A stretch of 64,000 bases of DNA from assembly GCA_903834185.1 (NCBI GenBank), contig CAILHX010000051.1:1-64000 (forward strand), written 5' to 3'. Numbering within the stretch: the first letter of the stretch is position 1; each line of letters begins with the position of its first letter. Shown here piece after piece: positions 48,868 through 59,715 of this stretch. The notes under the pieces were generated by a model. It saw only the letters and a program-made list of their open reading frames with translations, did no database searches and was not told the DNA's origin. The DNA comes from an uncultured Methylophilaceae bacterium (GTDB taxonomy: Bacteria > Pseudomonadota > Gammaproteobacteria > Burkholderiales > Methylophilaceae). The position numbers were made by a program, and so were the translations under genes.

Positions 48868-49007
48868 CGCCGACGCTGATGATCATGGCAGGCGGCACCG
48901 GAGGGCATGTTTTTAGCTACGGCCGCGCTTCGCGCTTAACGTTGGCTTCGCCAACGTTAGCCTCCACTGAAAACATGTTCAGAATGTCGGGGGGAGTCGT
49001 TCTATGA
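48864..49007 (+). pseudogene. Duplicated head of murG (17 codons) with a short tail
   Basis: ATG 48864 overlaps the ftsW stop. The first 17 codons encode [17 protein letters not shown], identical to the start of the intact murG at 49004 but with many synonymous differences. The frame then runs through two palindromes into unrelated residues and stops at TGA 49005-49007, overlapping the murG ATG. The copy lacks everything needed for MurG function. It may still be translated as a 47-residue relay that couples ftsW translation to murG. Confidence 0.85.
48925..48959. repeat. Two adjacent TTC-loop palindromes inside the duplicated murG head
   Basis: GCGC-TTC-GCGC (48925-48935) is followed one base later by TAACGTTGGC-TTC-GCCAACGTTA (48937-48959), a perfect 10-bp stem. 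Both have the same three-nt loop. The pair looks like a small repetitive palindromic element (REP/BIME-like). I saw no second full copy in this window. Confidence 0.7.
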
Positions 49008-50074
49008 CACCTACCTTGATGATTATGGCGGGCGGGACCGGAGGGCATGTTTTTCCGGCCATTGCCGTGGCTGACATGCTTAAGGCCAAAGGTTGGCAGA
49101 TCGTCTGGCTGGCGACTTCGGGCGGCATGGAAAATCAACTCATCGCCAACAAGGACTACCGGGTCAGCACCATCCATATGCGAGGTGTCAGAGGCAAGGG
49201 CATGTTGCGCTGGCTAAAACTTCCTTTCAGCTTGGGTGCCGCGTGCGTGCAAAGCTTCAGGGCACTACGCGAACATCACCCCGATGTGGTGTTGGGTATG
49301 GGTGGTTTTGCAGCCTTCCCTGGCGGATTGATGGCTTGGTTGATGCGCACGCCTGTGGTGATACACGAGCAAAACTCGGTGGCCGGATTGAGCAATCGGG
49401 TGATGGCAGTTTTTGCCCGCACCATTCTTGCTGCGTTCCCGACAGCGTTTGGCAAAAAAAGCCTGGTGGTGGGCAACCCGGTGCGCCCTGAAATAATTGC
49501 TATCCCGGCACCTGCATTACGTTTATCCAATCGCAGCGGAAAACTGCGCATACTGGTGATAGGCGGTAGTCTGGGTGCCCAGGCGTTGAACGAAACTGTA
49601 CCGCTCGCTTTAGCCATGATCCCTGCGGAGCAACGTCCATTCATTACCCACCAGGCTGGCGTCAAGCATCTGCAAACCTTGCAGCAGCAATACGCAGCAG
49701 CCGGAGTGACCGCAGAGATATGTTCATTCATTGAAGACATGGCAGCCATGTACCAATGGTCTGATCTGGTCATTTGCCGCGCAGGTGCTCTTACCGTCTC
49801 AGAGTTGGCAGCGGCTGGAGCGGCCAGCGTACTGGTACCTTTGCCGCATGCGGTAGATGATCATCAGACCGGAAATGCACATTATCTGGCTGACGCTGAT
49901 GCAGCACTGCTGTTGCCGCAGCCGGAATTGAGTGCAATAAAACTGGCCGGCATTATTAGCAATTTCACCCGCCCCAGATTGCTGGAAATGGCCTGCAACG
50001 CACGCGGCCTAGCCAAACCTGCAGCAGCTGAAGACGTCGCAAGAATATGTGAGGAGTTGGCGCATGCGACATAA
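49004..50074 (+). CDS. murG: UDP-GlcNAc:lipid I N-acetylglucosaminyltransferase
   Basis: MurG makes lipid II at the inner face of the membrane. The 356 residues have the N-terminal [16 protein letters not shown] loop, [10 protein letters not shown], the INEQNSVAG-type loop ([14 protein letters not shown]), [11 protein letters not shown], and [15 protein letters not shown] plus DDHQTGNA for UDP-GlcNAc binding. It keeps the ATGA overlap, here with the duplicated head rather than with ftsW. Confidence 0.95.
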   Translation: MTPTLMIMAGGTGGHVFPAIAVADMLKAKGWQIVWLATSGGMENQLIANKDYRVSTIHMRGVRGKGMLRWLKLPFSLGAACVQSFRALREHHPDVVLGMGGFAAFPGGLMAWLMRTPVVIHEQNSVAGLSNRVMAVFARTILAAFPTAFGKKSLVVGNPVRPEIIAIPAPALRLSNRSGKLRILVIGGSLGAQALNETVPLALAMIPAEQRPFITHQAGVKHLQTLQQQYAAAGVTAEICSFIEDMAAMYQWSDLVICRAGALTVSELAAAGAASVLVPLPHAVDDHQTGNAHYLADADAALLLPQPELSAIKLAGIISNFTRPRLLEMACNARGLAKPAAAEDVARICEELAHAT

Positions 50075-51461
50075 AGTCAAGCACATTCACTTCGTCGGCA
50101 TTGGTGGTTCGGGTATGAATGGCATTGCCGAGGTATTGCTGAATCTGGGATTCATGATTAGCGGCTCGGATCTGGCTGACAATTCCACCACGCAACGCCT
50201 GAAAAAAATGGGCGCAGTCATTCATTGCGGTCATGCTGAAAGCAATCTTGCCGCAGCTGATGTCGTGGTGGTGTCCACTGCCGTTAAGGAAGATAACCCG
50301 GAAGTGATAGCCGCTAGGGCGCGTAAGATTCCTGTCGTTCCGCGTGCCATGATGCTGGCGGAATTGATGCGTTTCAGGCAAGGCATTGCTGTAGCCGGAA
50401 CACACGGAAAAACTACAACCACCAGCCTGATCGCCAGTATTCTGGCTGAAGCTGACATGGATCCAACCTATGTCATCGGCGGGCGGCTGGAAAGCGCCAA
50501 CACCAATGCACGCCTGGGCGCAGGTGAATTCATTGTGGCCGAGGCCGATGAATCCGATGCTTCGTTCCTGCATTTGTCACCGGTGCTGGCGGTTGTCACC
50601 AACATCGACGCCGATCACATGGAAACCTATGAGCATGATTTCGACAAACTGAAAAATGCCTTTGTAGAGTTCCTGCAACGGCTGCCATTTTACGGCATGG
50701 CTGTCGTCTGCATAGATGACCCCAATGTGCGTGCAATTATGCCGCGTATCTCCAAGCCCATCATGCCTTATGGGCTCAGCGAAGATGCTCGTTTCCGTGC
50801 TGTGAATGTACGTGCCGTGGGCGCGCAGATGTGCTTTAACGTGCAACGCATCAACGGCATCACCAGCGAATTCGAGGTGACTCTGAATCTCGCCGGCACG
50901 CACAATGTACTTAACGCACTTGCTGCCATCGCCATCGCCAGCGAACTCAATATCGCTGATAAGGCCATCGTCAAGGCCTTGAAAGAATTCAAAGGCGTGG
51001 GGCGACGCTTCCAGCGCTATGGCGAAGTCCTGGCGCGCGATGGCGGGCAATTCACGCTGATCGACGACTATGGCCACCATCCGGCAGAGATGCAGGCGGT
51101 AATCAATGCTGCGCGCGGGGCATTCCCCAATCGTCGGCTAGTGCTGGCTTTTCAGCCGCATCGGTACACCCGCACCCGGGATTGCTTTGAAGACTTCGTA
51201 AAAGTGCTGTGCGAGGCCGATGCAGTGTTGCTCACTGAAATCTACTCTGCGGGCGAAGCCCCCATTGTGGCTGCAGATAGCCGAGCTCTGCTACGAGCTA
51301 TCCGCGTGATGGGAAAAGTCGAACCGGTATTCGTGGAAACCACTGGTGAGTTGCCCCAGGCGATTCTGCAAATCGCGAAAGCTGACGATGTGGTGATCGT
51401 GATGGGCGCAGGCTCCATCGGGCAAGTGGCGGCTAATACCAAAGAATTGGCACAGGCATGA
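50064..51461 (+). CDS. murC: UDP-MurNAc:L-alanine ligase
   Basis: MurC adds L-alanine, the first Mur ligase step. The 465 residues have [15 protein letters not shown], the ATP loop [25 protein letters not shown], and the C-terminal [10 protein letters not shown] motif. ATG 50064 is used because the earlier in-frame GTG lies inside murG. Its stop overlaps the murB start. Confidence 0.94.
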   Translation: MRHKVKHIHFVGIGGSGMNGIAEVLLNLGFMISGSDLADNSTTQRLKKMGAVIHCGHAESNLAAADVVVVSTAVKEDNPEVIAARARKIPVVPRAMMLAELMRFRQGIAVAGTHGKTTTTSLIASILAEADMDPTYVIGGRLESANTNARLGAGEFIVAEADESDASFLHLSPVLAVVTNIDADHMETYEHDFDKLKNAFVEFLQRLPFYGMAVVCIDDPNVRAIMPRISKPIMPYGLSEDARFRAVNVRAVGAQMCFNVQRINGITSEFEVTLNLAGTHNVLNALAAIAIASELNIADKAIVKALKEFKGVGRRFQRYGEVLARDGGQFTLIDDYGHHPAEMQAVINAARGAFPNRRLVLAFQPHRYTRTRDCFEDFVKVLCEADAVLLTEIYSAGEAPIVAADSRALLRAIRVMGKVEPVFVETTGELPQAILQIAKADDVVIVMGAGSIGQVAANTKELAQA

Positions 51462-52363
51462 TGACGCAAATACATAACCAGACAGGCAAGGTGATGTACC
51501 AAGAGCCCATGAGCAGGCACACCAGCTGGCGTGTTGGCGGACTGGCTGAGCGTTTGTATATCCCCGGCGGCGTGGAGGATCTTGCGCTATTCCTCAAGTC
51601 GCTGCCCCATGGAGAGCCCATTCATTTCGTAGGTCTGGGTTCGAATCTGCTGGTACGCGATGGCGGTGTGCGCGGCACGGTGATTCTGCTGCACGGCGGC
51701 TCGCTTGATCGCCTGACCATAGATCAAAACACGGTGTATGCCGAAGCCGGAGTGACCTGCGCCAAGCTGGCCAAGTTCAGTGCAAGACAGCATTTGCATG
51801 GGGCAGAGTTCTTTTCAGGGATTCCCGGCACCGTGGGTGGCGCATTGGCGATGAATGCAGGCTGCCACGGCTCTGAAACCTGGGACGTGGTGCATCACGC
51901 CCTGACCATAGACCGGGGCGGCATAGTGAATGAAAGGTCGCAAGTGGACCTGGAGATCGGTTATCGCCATGTCGGCTTACCGAGCGAGGAATGGTTCGTA
52001 GCCGCCTGGTTTGAGTTACAGCCAGGCAACGCAGCTATCGCTGAACAAAAAATCAAAAACCTGCTGGCAAAAAGGCTGGAATCGCAGCCATTGAACATGC
52101 CCAATGCCGGGTCTATTTTCAGGAACCCGGACGGCGATTTCGCCGCGCGCCTGATTCAATCCTGCGGGCTTAAGGGGCATCGCGTGGGTGGTGCGCAGGT
52201 ATCGGAAAAGCATGCCAATTTCATCGTCAATACCGGCACGGCAAGCGCGGCGGAGATCGAACAACTGATGGCCCATGTACATGAAACGGTATTACGTGAA
52301 ACGGGTGTGGATTTACAGCGTGAAGTACGAATTATTGGCGAGGCGCAAGGATTGGAACGATGA
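51458..52363 (+). CDS. murB: UDP-N-acetylenolpyruvoylglucosamine reductase
   Basis: MurB reduces the enolpyruvyl group to make UDP-MurNAc. The 301-residue flavoprotein has the FAD-binding [44 protein letters not shown], and the catalytic-type SIFRNP with AGRLI-like ([12 protein letters not shown]) region. The short, SIFRNP[14 protein letters not shown] form resembles type II MurB of the Gram-positive type. Overlaps murC and ddl by four nt. Confidence 0.93.
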   Translation: MMTQIHNQTGKVMYQEPMSRHTSWRVGGLAERLYIPGGVEDLALFLKSLPHGEPIHFVGLGSNLLVRDGGVRGTVILLHGGSLDRLTIDQNTVYAEAGVTCAKLAKFSARQHLHGAEFFSGIPGTVGGALAMNAGCHGSETWDVVHHALTIDRGGIVNERSQVDLEIGYRHVGLPSEEWFVAAWFELQPGNAAIAEQKIKNLLAKRLESQPLNMPNAGSIFRNPDGDFAARLIQSCGLKGHRVGGAQVSEKHANFIVNTGTASAAEIEQLMAHVHETVLRETGVDLQREVRIIGEAQGLER

Positions 52364-53265
52364 AAGATTTCGGAAAAGTTGCGGTATTACTAGGCGGCAA
52401 ATCAGCCGAAAGAGAGGTTTCGCTGAAAAGCGGTAACGCCGTGCTCGCCGCATTGAAGCGGGGCGGAGTAGATGCATACGCTTTTGATACTGCGCAACTT
52501 CCGTTGCACGATCTGGAATCCTACGACCGAGTGTTCATTTCATTACATGGCAGATATGGTGAAGACGGCACAGTGCAAGGCGCATTGGAATTGATGGGCA
52601 TTCCTTATACCGGCAGCGGTGTATTGGCTTCCAGTCTGGGCATGGACAAATGGCGCTCCAAGCTGATGTGGCAGGCAACGGGCATTGCCACACCTGCATT
52701 TGAAATAGTACATGCGGATAGCGATTTTGCTGCAATTGAACAACGATTAGGGTTGCCGTTGTTCGTGAAACCCGCTAACGAGGGCTCCAGCGTAGGCATC
52801 AGCAAGGTCAAGCATACGGGCGGCTTGAAAGCCGCTTATATGGAAGCAGCCAAATATGACCCGCTGGTGATTGCCGAGCAATTCATAGGGGGCGGTGAAT
52901 ACACCGTGGGTATTCTGGGTGATAGCGCGCTACCCATCATACGCATCATTCCTGCCAACGAGTTTTATGATTATGACGCCAAGTATCTGCGTGACGACAC
53001 GCAATATCTATGTCCTTGCGGGCTGGCAGCGGAACATGAACGCCGCATCCAGCAACAAGCGTTGCAAGCCTTTAGGGTATTGGATGGGCGTGGTTGGGGC
53101 CGGGTAGATTTTCTGATGGATGAACATGGCCGCCATTTTTTCCTGGAGGCAAATACCTCGCCCGGCATGACCGACCATAGTCTGGTCCCTATGGGTGCTC
53201 GCGCCGCTGGCATCTCATTCGATCAGCTGGTGCTGAACATTCTGGAGTTGGCGCATGTGGGATAA
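52360..53265 (+). CDS. ddl: D-alanine-D-alanine ligase
   Basis: Ddl makes D-Ala-D-Ala for MurF. The 301-residue ATP-grasp enzyme has the N-terminal [16 protein letters not shown], the [12 protein letters not shown] loop, [16 protein letters not shown], and the metal-binding [16 protein letters not shown] end. It overlaps murB and ftsQ (four and 11 nt). Confidence 0.95.
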   Translation: MKDFGKVAVLLGGKSAEREVSLKSGNAVLAALKRGGVDAYAFDTAQLPLHDLESYDRVFISLHGRYGEDGTVQGALELMGIPYTGSGVLASSLGMDKWRSKLMWQATGIATPAFEIVHADSDFAAIEQRLGLPLFVKPANEGSSVGISKVKHTGGLKAAYMEAAKYDPLVIAEQFIGGGEYTVGILGDSALPIIRIIPANEFYDYDAKYLRDDTQYLCPCGLAAEHERRIQQQALQAFRVLDGRGWGRVDFLMDEHGRHFFLEANTSPGMTDHSLVPMGARAAGISFDQLVLNILELAHVG

Positions 53266-53980
53266 ACCCAAGCTGATTATCTGGATCGCTAATCTGCTAT
53301 ATGCAGTAGCCGCCCTTCTACTGCTTTATGCGGTGTTGTTTGTGGTGCTGCATTTGCCTATCTATCCGATCAAACACATCGAGGTGAATGGCGAGCTGAT
53401 GCATGTCACTCGCGATCAGCTGAAATTGATCGCAGAAGGTCATTTGCACGGTAATTTTTTCACTGTTGATCTGGTACAGACGCGCGACGCCTTTCAAAAA
53501 TTGCCCTGGGTACGCAACGTCAGCGTACGCAGGCGCTGGCCCGATATGCTGGTGGTGCAGGTTGAGGAGCAGCGCGAGCTGGCACGCTGGGATGACATCG
53601 CGCTGGTCAACACGCATGGCGAGATGTTTCACGCCATTTCGGATAAAGACTTACCCACATTTTATGGACCTGGCGAAAGTGTGAAGGAAATCGCAGCAAA
53701 CTATCAGCTCTACGACCAAATGCTGATACCGATCGGAATGCGAGTCAACCGTTTGTCGCTGAGCGCACGCCGCGCATGGCAGATAGGTACGGATAAGGGG
53801 ATGGTGATCGAGCTGGGCAGAGACCAGATGGAACAGCGATTGAAGAAGTTTGTGAATATTTATCCGATTGCGCTCGGCACACAGAGCGGTTTTGTGAGTT
53901 ATGCAGATTTGCGCTACCCCAATGGTTTCGCGATTCGCAGGCCACCAGGGCAATTGCCAGCGGCTAAAAAAGCATCTTGA
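53255..53980 (+). CDS. ftsQ: Cell division protein FtsQ
   Basis: The 241-residue bitopic protein has a cytoplasmic tail, a membrane helix (about residues 8-35), a POTRA domain starting [15 protein letters not shown], and the FtsQ beta domain with [24 protein letters not shown]. It bridges early and late divisome proteins. It overlaps ddl by 11 nt and precedes ftsA by ten nt. Confidence 0.92.
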   Translation: MWDKPKLIIWIANLLYAVAALLLLYAVLFVVLHLPIYPIKHIEVNGELMHVTRDQLKLIAEGHLHGNFFTVDLVQTRDAFQKLPWVRNVSVRRRWPDMLVVQVEEQRELARWDDIALVNTHGEMFHAISDKDLPTFYGPGESVKEIAANYQLYDQMLIPIGMRVNRLSLSARRAWQIGTDKGMVIELGRDQMEQRLKKFVNIYPIALGTQSGFVSYADLRYPNGFAIRRPPGQLPAAKKAS

Positions 53981-53990
53981 GGAGAAGTGT

Positions 53991-55223
53991 ATGAGTAAAG
54001 AACAGCAAAATTTAGTGGTCGGTCTGGATATAGGCACTTCAAAGATCGTGGCCATCGTGGCGGAACTGATGCCGGAGGGGGATCTTAAGGTCATAGGCTT
54101 AGGCCAGCACGAATCACGAGGTTTGAAACGGGGCGTAGTGATCAACATAGATTCCACCGTCGCCGCGATTCAACGCGCGCTGGAAGAAGCGGAGTTGATG
54201 GCCGACTGCAAAATAAAATCGGTTTATACGGGCATCGCCGGCAGCCATATCCGCAGTGTTAACTCGCACGGGGTTGTAAAGATCAAGGACGCCGAAGTCA
54301 ATCAAATGGACGTAGACCGCGTGATCGAGATGGCACAAGCCATCAGCCTGCCTAGCGATCAGCAGATACTGCATATCCTGACTCAGGAATTCATCATAGA
54401 CGGGCAGGAAGATGTGCGCGAACCCCTGGGAATGAGTGGCATGAAGCTGGAAGTCAAAGTACATATTGTCACCGGTGCCGTGGCTGCCGCACAAAACATC
54501 ATCAAATGCGTCAAACGTTGCGGACTGGAAGTCAACGATCTGGTGCTGCAACCGCTAGCATCCAGCGTCTCGGTGCTCACCGACGACGAAAAGGAGTTGG
54601 GGGTGTGCCTGGTAGATATCGGCGGTGGAACGACAGACATCGCCGTTTTCAAACAAGGTGCCATCCGTCATACCGGTGTGATTCCGATTGCGGGAGACCA
54701 GATTACAAACGACATTGCAGTGGCATTCCGCACCCCCACCCAGAACGCTGAAGAGATCAAGATCCTGCACGGTTGTGCGCTGCAGCAATTGGCTGAACCC
54801 GGCGCATTGGTGGAAGTGGCAGGTGCCGAAGGACGCGAATCGAGACAGTTATTACAGCAAACACTGGCCGAAGTGATAGAAGCACGAGTGGAAGAGATTT
54901 ACACGCTGGTTCAGGCCGAGCTTCGACGCAGCGGGTTTGAAGAAATGATCGCATCGGGTGTCGTCATCACCGGCGGCAGCAGCTTGATGCGCGGCATGGT
55001 CGATCTTGGCGAAGAGGTCTTGCACATGCCGGTACGTTTAGGTCTGCCTACTAAAGTGGGCGGCCTGTCTGAAGTAGTGAGCAATCCGCGCTTTTCTACT
55101 GGCGTGGGCTTGTTGTTAATGGGCAAAAACCAGCTTGAGCGGCATATGCAGGAGCGCATCGAAACCACTTCGTTCGGCAGGTTATGGGAAATGATGAAAA
55201 GTTGGTTTCAAGGAAATTTTTGA
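53991..55223 (+). CDS. ftsA: Cell division protein FtsA
   Basis: FtsA tethers FtsZ to the membrane. The 410 residues have the actin-like ATP fold with GLDIGTSKIVAIV, the DIGGGTTDIAVF phosphate loop and GGSSLMRGM, and a C-terminal amphipathic helix (LWEMMKSWFQGNF). ATG 53991 follows GAGGAGAAG, a strong ribosome-binding site. Confidence 0.94.
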   Translation: MSKEQQNLVVGLDIGTSKIVAIVAELMPEGDLKVIGLGQHESRGLKRGVVINIDSTVAAIQRALEEAELMADCKIKSVYTGIAGSHIRSVNSHGVVKIKDAEVNQMDVDRVIEMAQAISLPSDQQILHILTQEFIIDGQEDVREPLGMSGMKLEVKVHIVTGAVAAAQNIIKCVKRCGLEVNDLVLQPLASSVSVLTDDEKELGVCLVDIGGGTTDIAVFKQGAIRHTGVIPIAGDQITNDIAVAFRTPTQNAEEIKILHGCALQQLAEPGALVEVAGAEGRESRQLLQQTLAEVIEARVEEIYTLVQAELRRSGFEEMIASGVVITGGSSLMRGMVDLGEEVLHMPVRLGLPTKVGGLSEVVSNPRFSTGVGLLLMGKNQLERHMQERIETTSFGRLWEMMKSWFQGNF

Positions 55224-55283
55224 TGTAGGGAAAATTTTTAAGTGTTGTTTGGTTCGATTTAGTTAACTAGAGGAGGAAACAAA

Positions 55284-56468
55284 ATGTCATTTGATTTCGA
55301 AGTAATTGATCGTCCCGCTGACAAAGCGGTGATCAAAGTCATCGGCGTGGGAGGTTGCGGCGGCAACGCAGTCGAACACATGATAGACATGGGGGTGACG
55401 GGCGTGGAGTTCATCAGCGCCAACACTGATATTGGCGCACTCAACCGTAGCCGTGCAGAAGTGCAACTGCAACTCGGCAATGCACTGACTCGAGGTCTGG
55501 GTGCAGGCGGCAAACCGGATGTAGGCCGCGAAGCCGCAATGGAAGACCGTGATCGTATCGAAGACATGATACGTGGTGCGGATATGCTGTTTATCGCCGC
55601 CGGCATGGGTGGTGGTACCGGCACCGGCGCAGCTCCTGTAGTCGCAGAAGTGGCACGAGAACTGGGCATACTCACTGTTGCCGTGGTGACCAAACCATTC
55701 GCATTCGAGAACAACCGCAAGGCATTGGCAGAAGATGGGATTACTACGCTGGCCAAGCACGTAGACTCCCTGCTGGTGGTGCCTAATGAACGCTTGATGG
55801 AAGTGCTGGGAGGAAAAGTCACACTCAAAGACGCCTACCGCGCTGCAAATGGGGTACTGCATAGCGCAGTTTCCGGAATCGCGGAAATCATCAATGGCTA
55901 TGGTCAGGTCAACGTAGACTTTGCCGACGTACGCACTGTGATGTCGGAAAACGGTATGGCCATGATGGGGTCAGCCACTGCTTCAGGTCCTGACAGAGCG
56001 CGCACCGCAGCCACTGAGGCAGTCAACAGTCCATTCCTGGAAAACGTCAACCTCAAGGGCGCACGTGGCGTTCTGGTGAATATCTCGGCCAGCGAAGACA
56101 GCTTCATGATGGATGAATTCTACGAAGTGATGAACACGATCAAGGAATTCACTGCTGACGATGCTTCTGTTTATTACGGCAACGTATTCGATAACTCTCT
56201 GGGTGACGATTTGCGTATCACTCTGGTTGCTACCGGCCTGGGCGGCGCAAGCGGACAAAAAGCTCGTCCGACACTTGCTGTCAGTAACGAATGGGCGAAC
56301 GCTGTAGGCCGCACCGGCACGCACGATGAACCTATCGTATTCGGCGGTGCTGAAGATAATGTCCCTGCTGTGATGCAAAGCAACCGCCGTGCACAGGCAG
56401 ATGTGATGCGTAGCAATGGCTATGATGAATCGGATATACCGGCATTTTTGCGTAAACAAGCAGATTAA
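55284..56468 (+). CDS. ftsZ: Cell division protein FtsZ
   Basis: FtsZ is the tubulin-like GTPase of the division ring. The 394 residues contain the GTP loop GGGTGTGAAPVV, VGGCGGNAVEHMI, NTDIGAL and the T7-type NVDFADVRTVM. The conserved C-terminal peptide is DIPAFLRKQAD, which binds FtsA and ZipA-type partners. A very strong AGGAGG precedes the ATG, in keeping with high expression. Confidence 0.96.
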   Translation: MSFDFEVIDRPADKAVIKVIGVGGCGGNAVEHMIDMGVTGVEFISANTDIGALNRSRAEVQLQLGNALTRGLGAGGKPDVGREAAMEDRDRIEDMIRGADMLFIAAGMGGGTGTGAAPVVAEVARELGILTVAVVTKPFAFENNRKALAEDGITTLAKHVDSLLVVPNERLMEVLGGKVTLKDAYRAANGVLHSAVSGIAEIINGYGQVNVDFADVRTVMSENGMAMMGSATASGPDRARTAATEAVNSPFLENVNLKGARGVLVNISASEDSFMMDEFYEVMNTIKEFTADDASVYYGNVFDNSLGDDLRITLVATGLGGASGQKARPTLAVSNEWANAVGRTGTHDEPIVFGGAEDNVPAVMQSNRRAQADVMRSNGYDESDIPAFLRKQAD

Positions 56469-56561
56469 GCTGCGACAATCAGGAGTACGGTAATTTGCAG
56501 CAAATCGCTCTTCTTCGCCCGCGTTCCGAACCAGCGCGGTTGCCGGAAGCAGTGCGATTTA

Positions 56562-56570
56562 TGCTATGAT
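56562..56570 (+). promoter_or_regulatory. Candidate extended -10 promoter for lpxC
   Basis: TGCTATGAT (56562-56570) matches an extended -10, with a weak TTGCCG 19 nt upstream of TATGAT at 56540-56545. It lies in the 152-nt gap after ftsZ and would give a leader of about 45 nt for lpxC. No terminator separates the genes, so read-through from ftsZ is also likely. Confidence 0.4.
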
Positions 56571-56620
56571 TCACGTACTTATGTTGAAAGCTATGTAGCG
56601 CATGACAGGATCGGTTAAAA

Positions 56621-57535
56621 GTGCTTAAACAGCGCAGCCTTAAAAACATAATCCGCGCCACTGGCGTGGGTTTGCACACTGGCGACAAGGTATACCTTAC
56701 CTTGCGCCCGGCTGCACCTGATACCGGTATCGTATTTCGCCGTGTCGACTTGCCTGAACCTGTTTCGATAAAAGCCGCTCCGGAACATGTGCAAGATACC
56801 CGCCTGTCGTCTACGCTGGAAGTGGATGGCGTCAGAATCGGAACTGTTGAGCATCTGATGTCTGCCTTTGCTGGTTTGGGCATTGATAATGCGTATGTGG
56901 ATCTGTCTGCTTCCGAATTGCCTATCATGGATGGCAGCGCAGGCCCTTTCGTATTCTTGCTGCAATCCGCTGGCATCATCGAACAGAATGCCCTGAAGAA
57001 ATTCATCCGTATCAAAAAGGCTATCGAAGTGCATGATGGTGACAAATGGGTTCGTTTTGAGCCATACCAAGGCTTCAAAATGGCTTTCACCATAGATTTC
57101 TCACATCCGGTATTCGAGCATTCCAGCCAATCAGTGAAAATTGATTTTGCTGAAGACTCTTACATCAAGGAAGTCAGTCGTGCACGCACTTTCGGCTTTA
57201 TGCGTGAAGTGGAAGCTCTCCGGGCGATGGGTCTGGCGCGTGGTGGCAGCCTGGATAATGCAGTGGTTGTGGACGAGTACCGCATCCTCAACAGCGAAGG
57301 CCTGCGTTTTGAAGACGAGTTCGTCAGACATAAAGTGTTGGATGCGATCGGCGATCTCTACCTGTTAGGTCATCCGATCATAGGCTCCTTCACTGCCCAC
57401 AAATCCGGCCATGCGCTCAACAACCGCCTTTTGCGTGCATTGCTCAGCGACAGCACTGCATGGGAATATGCCACTTTTGAAAACACAGAAGACGCCCCCC
57501 GCGGCTTTCCCCAACTTTTTACCCAGCCAGCTTAA
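56621..57535 (+). CDS. lpxC: UDP-3-O-acyl-N-acetylglucosamine deacetylase
   Basis: LpxC catalyses the committed, zinc-dependent step of lipid A synthesis. The 304 residues have [21 protein letters not shown] with a metal His, the catalytic [11 protein letters not shown], and [18 protein letters not shown] plus [16 protein letters not shown] with the other His and Asp ligands. Start GTG 56621 gives the expected N-terminus MLKQRSLKN. It follows ftsZ as in many proteobacteria. Confidence 0.95.
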   Translation: MLKQRSLKNIIRATGVGLHTGDKVYLTLRPAAPDTGIVFRRVDLPEPVSIKAAPEHVQDTRLSSTLEVDGVRIGTVEHLMSAFAGLGIDNAYVDLSASELPIMDGSAGPFVFLLQSAGIIEQNALKKFIRIKKAIEVHDGDKWVRFEPYQGFKMAFTIDFSHPVFEHSSQSVKIDFAEDSYIKEVSRARTFGFMREVEALRAMGLARGGSLDNAVVVDEYRILNSEGLRFEDEFVRHKVLDAIGDLYLLGHPIIGSFTAHKSGHALNNRLLRALLSDSTAWEYATFENTEDAPRGFPQLFTQPA

Positions 57536-57553
57536 CTCCGTGTCACTGCAGCT

Positions 57554-57733
57554 ATGCTACTGATGCGACTGCTACTAGGATTAGGCATCATCTCCATCGC
57601 CGTCGGTGTAGGTGTTTATTTTGTCAGCGGCGACCGCCGCTGGCTCCGATTTTCCTGGCAATTATTCAAATTTGGCGTAGTGCTGGGAGCTATTGTTGCT
57701 TTGGTTTTTATGGTCGGGCGCTTCATTCTTTAA
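57554..57733 (+). CDS. 59-residue membrane protein downstream of lpxC
   Basis: ATG 57554 to TAA 57733 encodes a 59-residue protein. It has two hydrophobic helices (about residues 5-24 and 39-58), separated by a polar turn SGDRRWLRFSWQLF. It fits exactly between lpxC and slt (18 nt and 34 nt away) on the same strand. It may begin at ATG 57563 instead. I do not recognise a family; the two-helix layout and the conserved gap position argue that it is real. Confidence 0.6.
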   Translation: MLLMRLLLGLGIISIAVGVGVYFVSGDRRWLRFSWQLFKFGVVLGAIVALVFMVGRFIL

Positions 57734-57767
57734 TTTTCTATTCGTCTGTGACGTGTATTCTTAGCGC

Positions 57768-59708
57768 ATGTCAAAAAAGCTCCCATACTACCTACTCGCC
57801 AGCCTGATTTTCCTTGCTAGTCGTTGCTTCGCTGACGATACGCTGATTGATGACGCCTATAACGCTTATAAAAATCGCGACGACAAAGCATTAGCAGGCT
57901 ACGTAGCACAAATGCAAGGTCAACCGCTTGCAGCATATCCCGAATACTGGCGTTTGCTACTTACACTGGACCAAACCGATAGTGGAACCATAGAAGCATT
58001 TCTGGCACGCTACAGCGATACTCCTTTTGCCGAGAAGCTTCGTCAGGAGTGGCTAAAGAGCCTGGGCAAGCAGCAGAACTGGACGCTGTATATGGAGGAA
58101 CTGCCTAAACTGACTCTCATGGACACAGCAAATAGTTGCTATGCCGCACTGGCGCAGGCGGGAGATAAAACTACGCTGCAAAATGCCAAACCACTTTGGC
58201 TCAATTCCAATGACCTGCCCTCCAACTGTGATGATCTATTCATCGTGATGCAGGAAAAGGGCGTGATCAAGGATAGCGACGTATGGGCAAGATTGCGTCT
58301 TATATTTCAGGCGAATCACATCTCGGTCGCCAAATCCGCTGCAAGCTATTTATCCAAACCACCCAACAGCACAACGCTCAAGCTTTTTGACCGGGTATAC
58401 GAGGATCCGCAGCGCATGCTGGAAAAGAAAAACATCACGACGAAAACCAGGCTGGGACGAGAACTTAATTTTTACGCATTGGAACGGGTAGCACGCAGCC
58501 AGCCGGATCTGGCGGTTGAACTTTGGGAAAAGATGCATACCAATTTCAGTAAAGAGGATCAGAAGTATGTTTGGGGCCGGTTGGCAATACAGGCTGCACG
58601 CAACCACCATCCGCAAGCTTTGGCCTGGTATAAGCTGGCTGACTCCGATCTGCTGGATAATGAACAATTGGCCTGGAAGGCGCGTGCTGCTTTACGTGCT
58701 GCAGACTGGGATACACTTGCTTCTACCATTGCAGAGATGTCCCCGGTATTGCAGGAAGATGCTGCCTGGCGTTTCTGGAAAGCGCGCGCATTCAGGGAAA
58801 CAGGAAATCAGGCAGCGGCAGATGCGTTGCTGTTACCATTATCGAAAGAGCGCAATTTTTACGGTCAGCTGGCGTTGGAAGAGTTAGGGTCAGTGGTCAA
58901 TGCACCTGCAGTCGCATATCACGCCAGCGAGGCCGACGTAAGCGAGATCGAAAAACTACCTGCAGTGCAACGTGCTTCAATATTGTATCGCCATGGCCTG
59001 CGTTGGGAATCTCGTCAGGAATGGTTGTGGGCGATACGCAATATGGATGACAAACACTTGATCGCCGCAGCTGAGTACGCATTCCGCCAGGAATGGTACG
59101 ATTTAGCCATCAACACTGCAGACAAAACTCAACTCATACATGACTTTGCCTTGCGCTATCCCACACCTTATCGCGATCAAATGAAAAACTATGCCCGCGA
59201 AAACCAATTGGACGAAGCATGGGTCTATGGTCTGGTAAGACAGGAAAGCCGTTTTATAAGTGAGTCACGTTCCGGTGTAGGTGCGGCTGGTTTGATGCAA
59301 CTGATGCCGGCAACAGCAAGATGGATCGCAAAAAAAATAGGGTTTGGGCAATATCAAACCAATATGATCCACGAATTGAATACCAATATTCAATTTGGTA
59401 CCTATTATTTACGCCATATACTAGAGGTAACGAACGGGCAATCGGTGATGGCCACCGCTGCCTACAATGCTGGTCCAGGAAGGGCAAAACGCTGGGTGGA
59501 CGACAAACCGCTGGAAGGTGCGATTTACATAGAGACCATTCCGTTTCTGGAAACACGCGACTATGTGAAAAAAGTAATGAGTAACGCACAATACTATTCG
59601 CAAAGGCTGGGGACGCAGATGCAAACGATCAAGCAACGATTAGGAACTGTGACCAGCGTGGTAAACACCCCAGTTGAAGCAAGCGATGTTGACGAAAACA
59701 AGGAATGA
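57768..59708 (+). CDS. slt: Soluble lytic murein transglycosylase
   Basis: The 646-residue periplasmic enzyme has a signal peptide (ASLIFLASRCFA before DDT), a long alpha-helical ring (residues about 25-460), and a C-terminal SLT catalytic domain. That domain contains the glutamate in VRQESRFISESRSGVGAAGLMQLMPATA and the AYNAGPGRAKRW motif. It cuts the glycan strand with formation of a 1,6-anhydro bond. It is followed by the SDR gene after seven nt. Confidence 0.92.
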   Translation: MSKKLPYYLLASLIFLASRCFADDTLIDDAYNAYKNRDDKALAGYVAQMQGQPLAAYPEYWRLLLTLDQTDSGTIEAFLARYSDTPFAEKLRQEWLKSLGKQQNWTLYMEELPKLTLMDTANSCYAALAQAGDKTTLQNAKPLWLNSNDLPSNCDDLFIVMQEKGVIKDSDVWARLRLIFQANHISVAKSAASYLSKPPNSTTLKLFDRVYEDPQRMLEKKNITTKTRLGRELNFYALERVARSQPDLAVELWEKMHTNFSKEDQKYVWGRLAIQAARNHHPQALAWYKLADSDLLDNEQLAWKARAALRAADWDTLASTIAEMSPVLQEDAAWRFWKARAFRETGNQAAADALLLPLSKERNFYGQLALEELGSVVNAPAVAYHASEADVSEIEKLPAVQRASILYRHGLRWESRQEWLWAIRNMDDKHLIAAAEYAFRQEWYDLAINTADKTQLIHDFALRYPTPYRDQMKNYARENQLDEAWVYGLVRQESRFISESRSGVGAAGLMQLMPATARWIAKKIGFGQYQTNMIHELNTNIQFGTYYLRHILEVTNGQSVMATAAYNAGPGRAKRWVDDKPLEGAIYIETIPFLETRDYVKKVMSNAQYYSQRLGTQMQTIKQRLGTVTSVVNTPVEASDVDENKE

Positions 59709-59715
59709 AAGGGCA

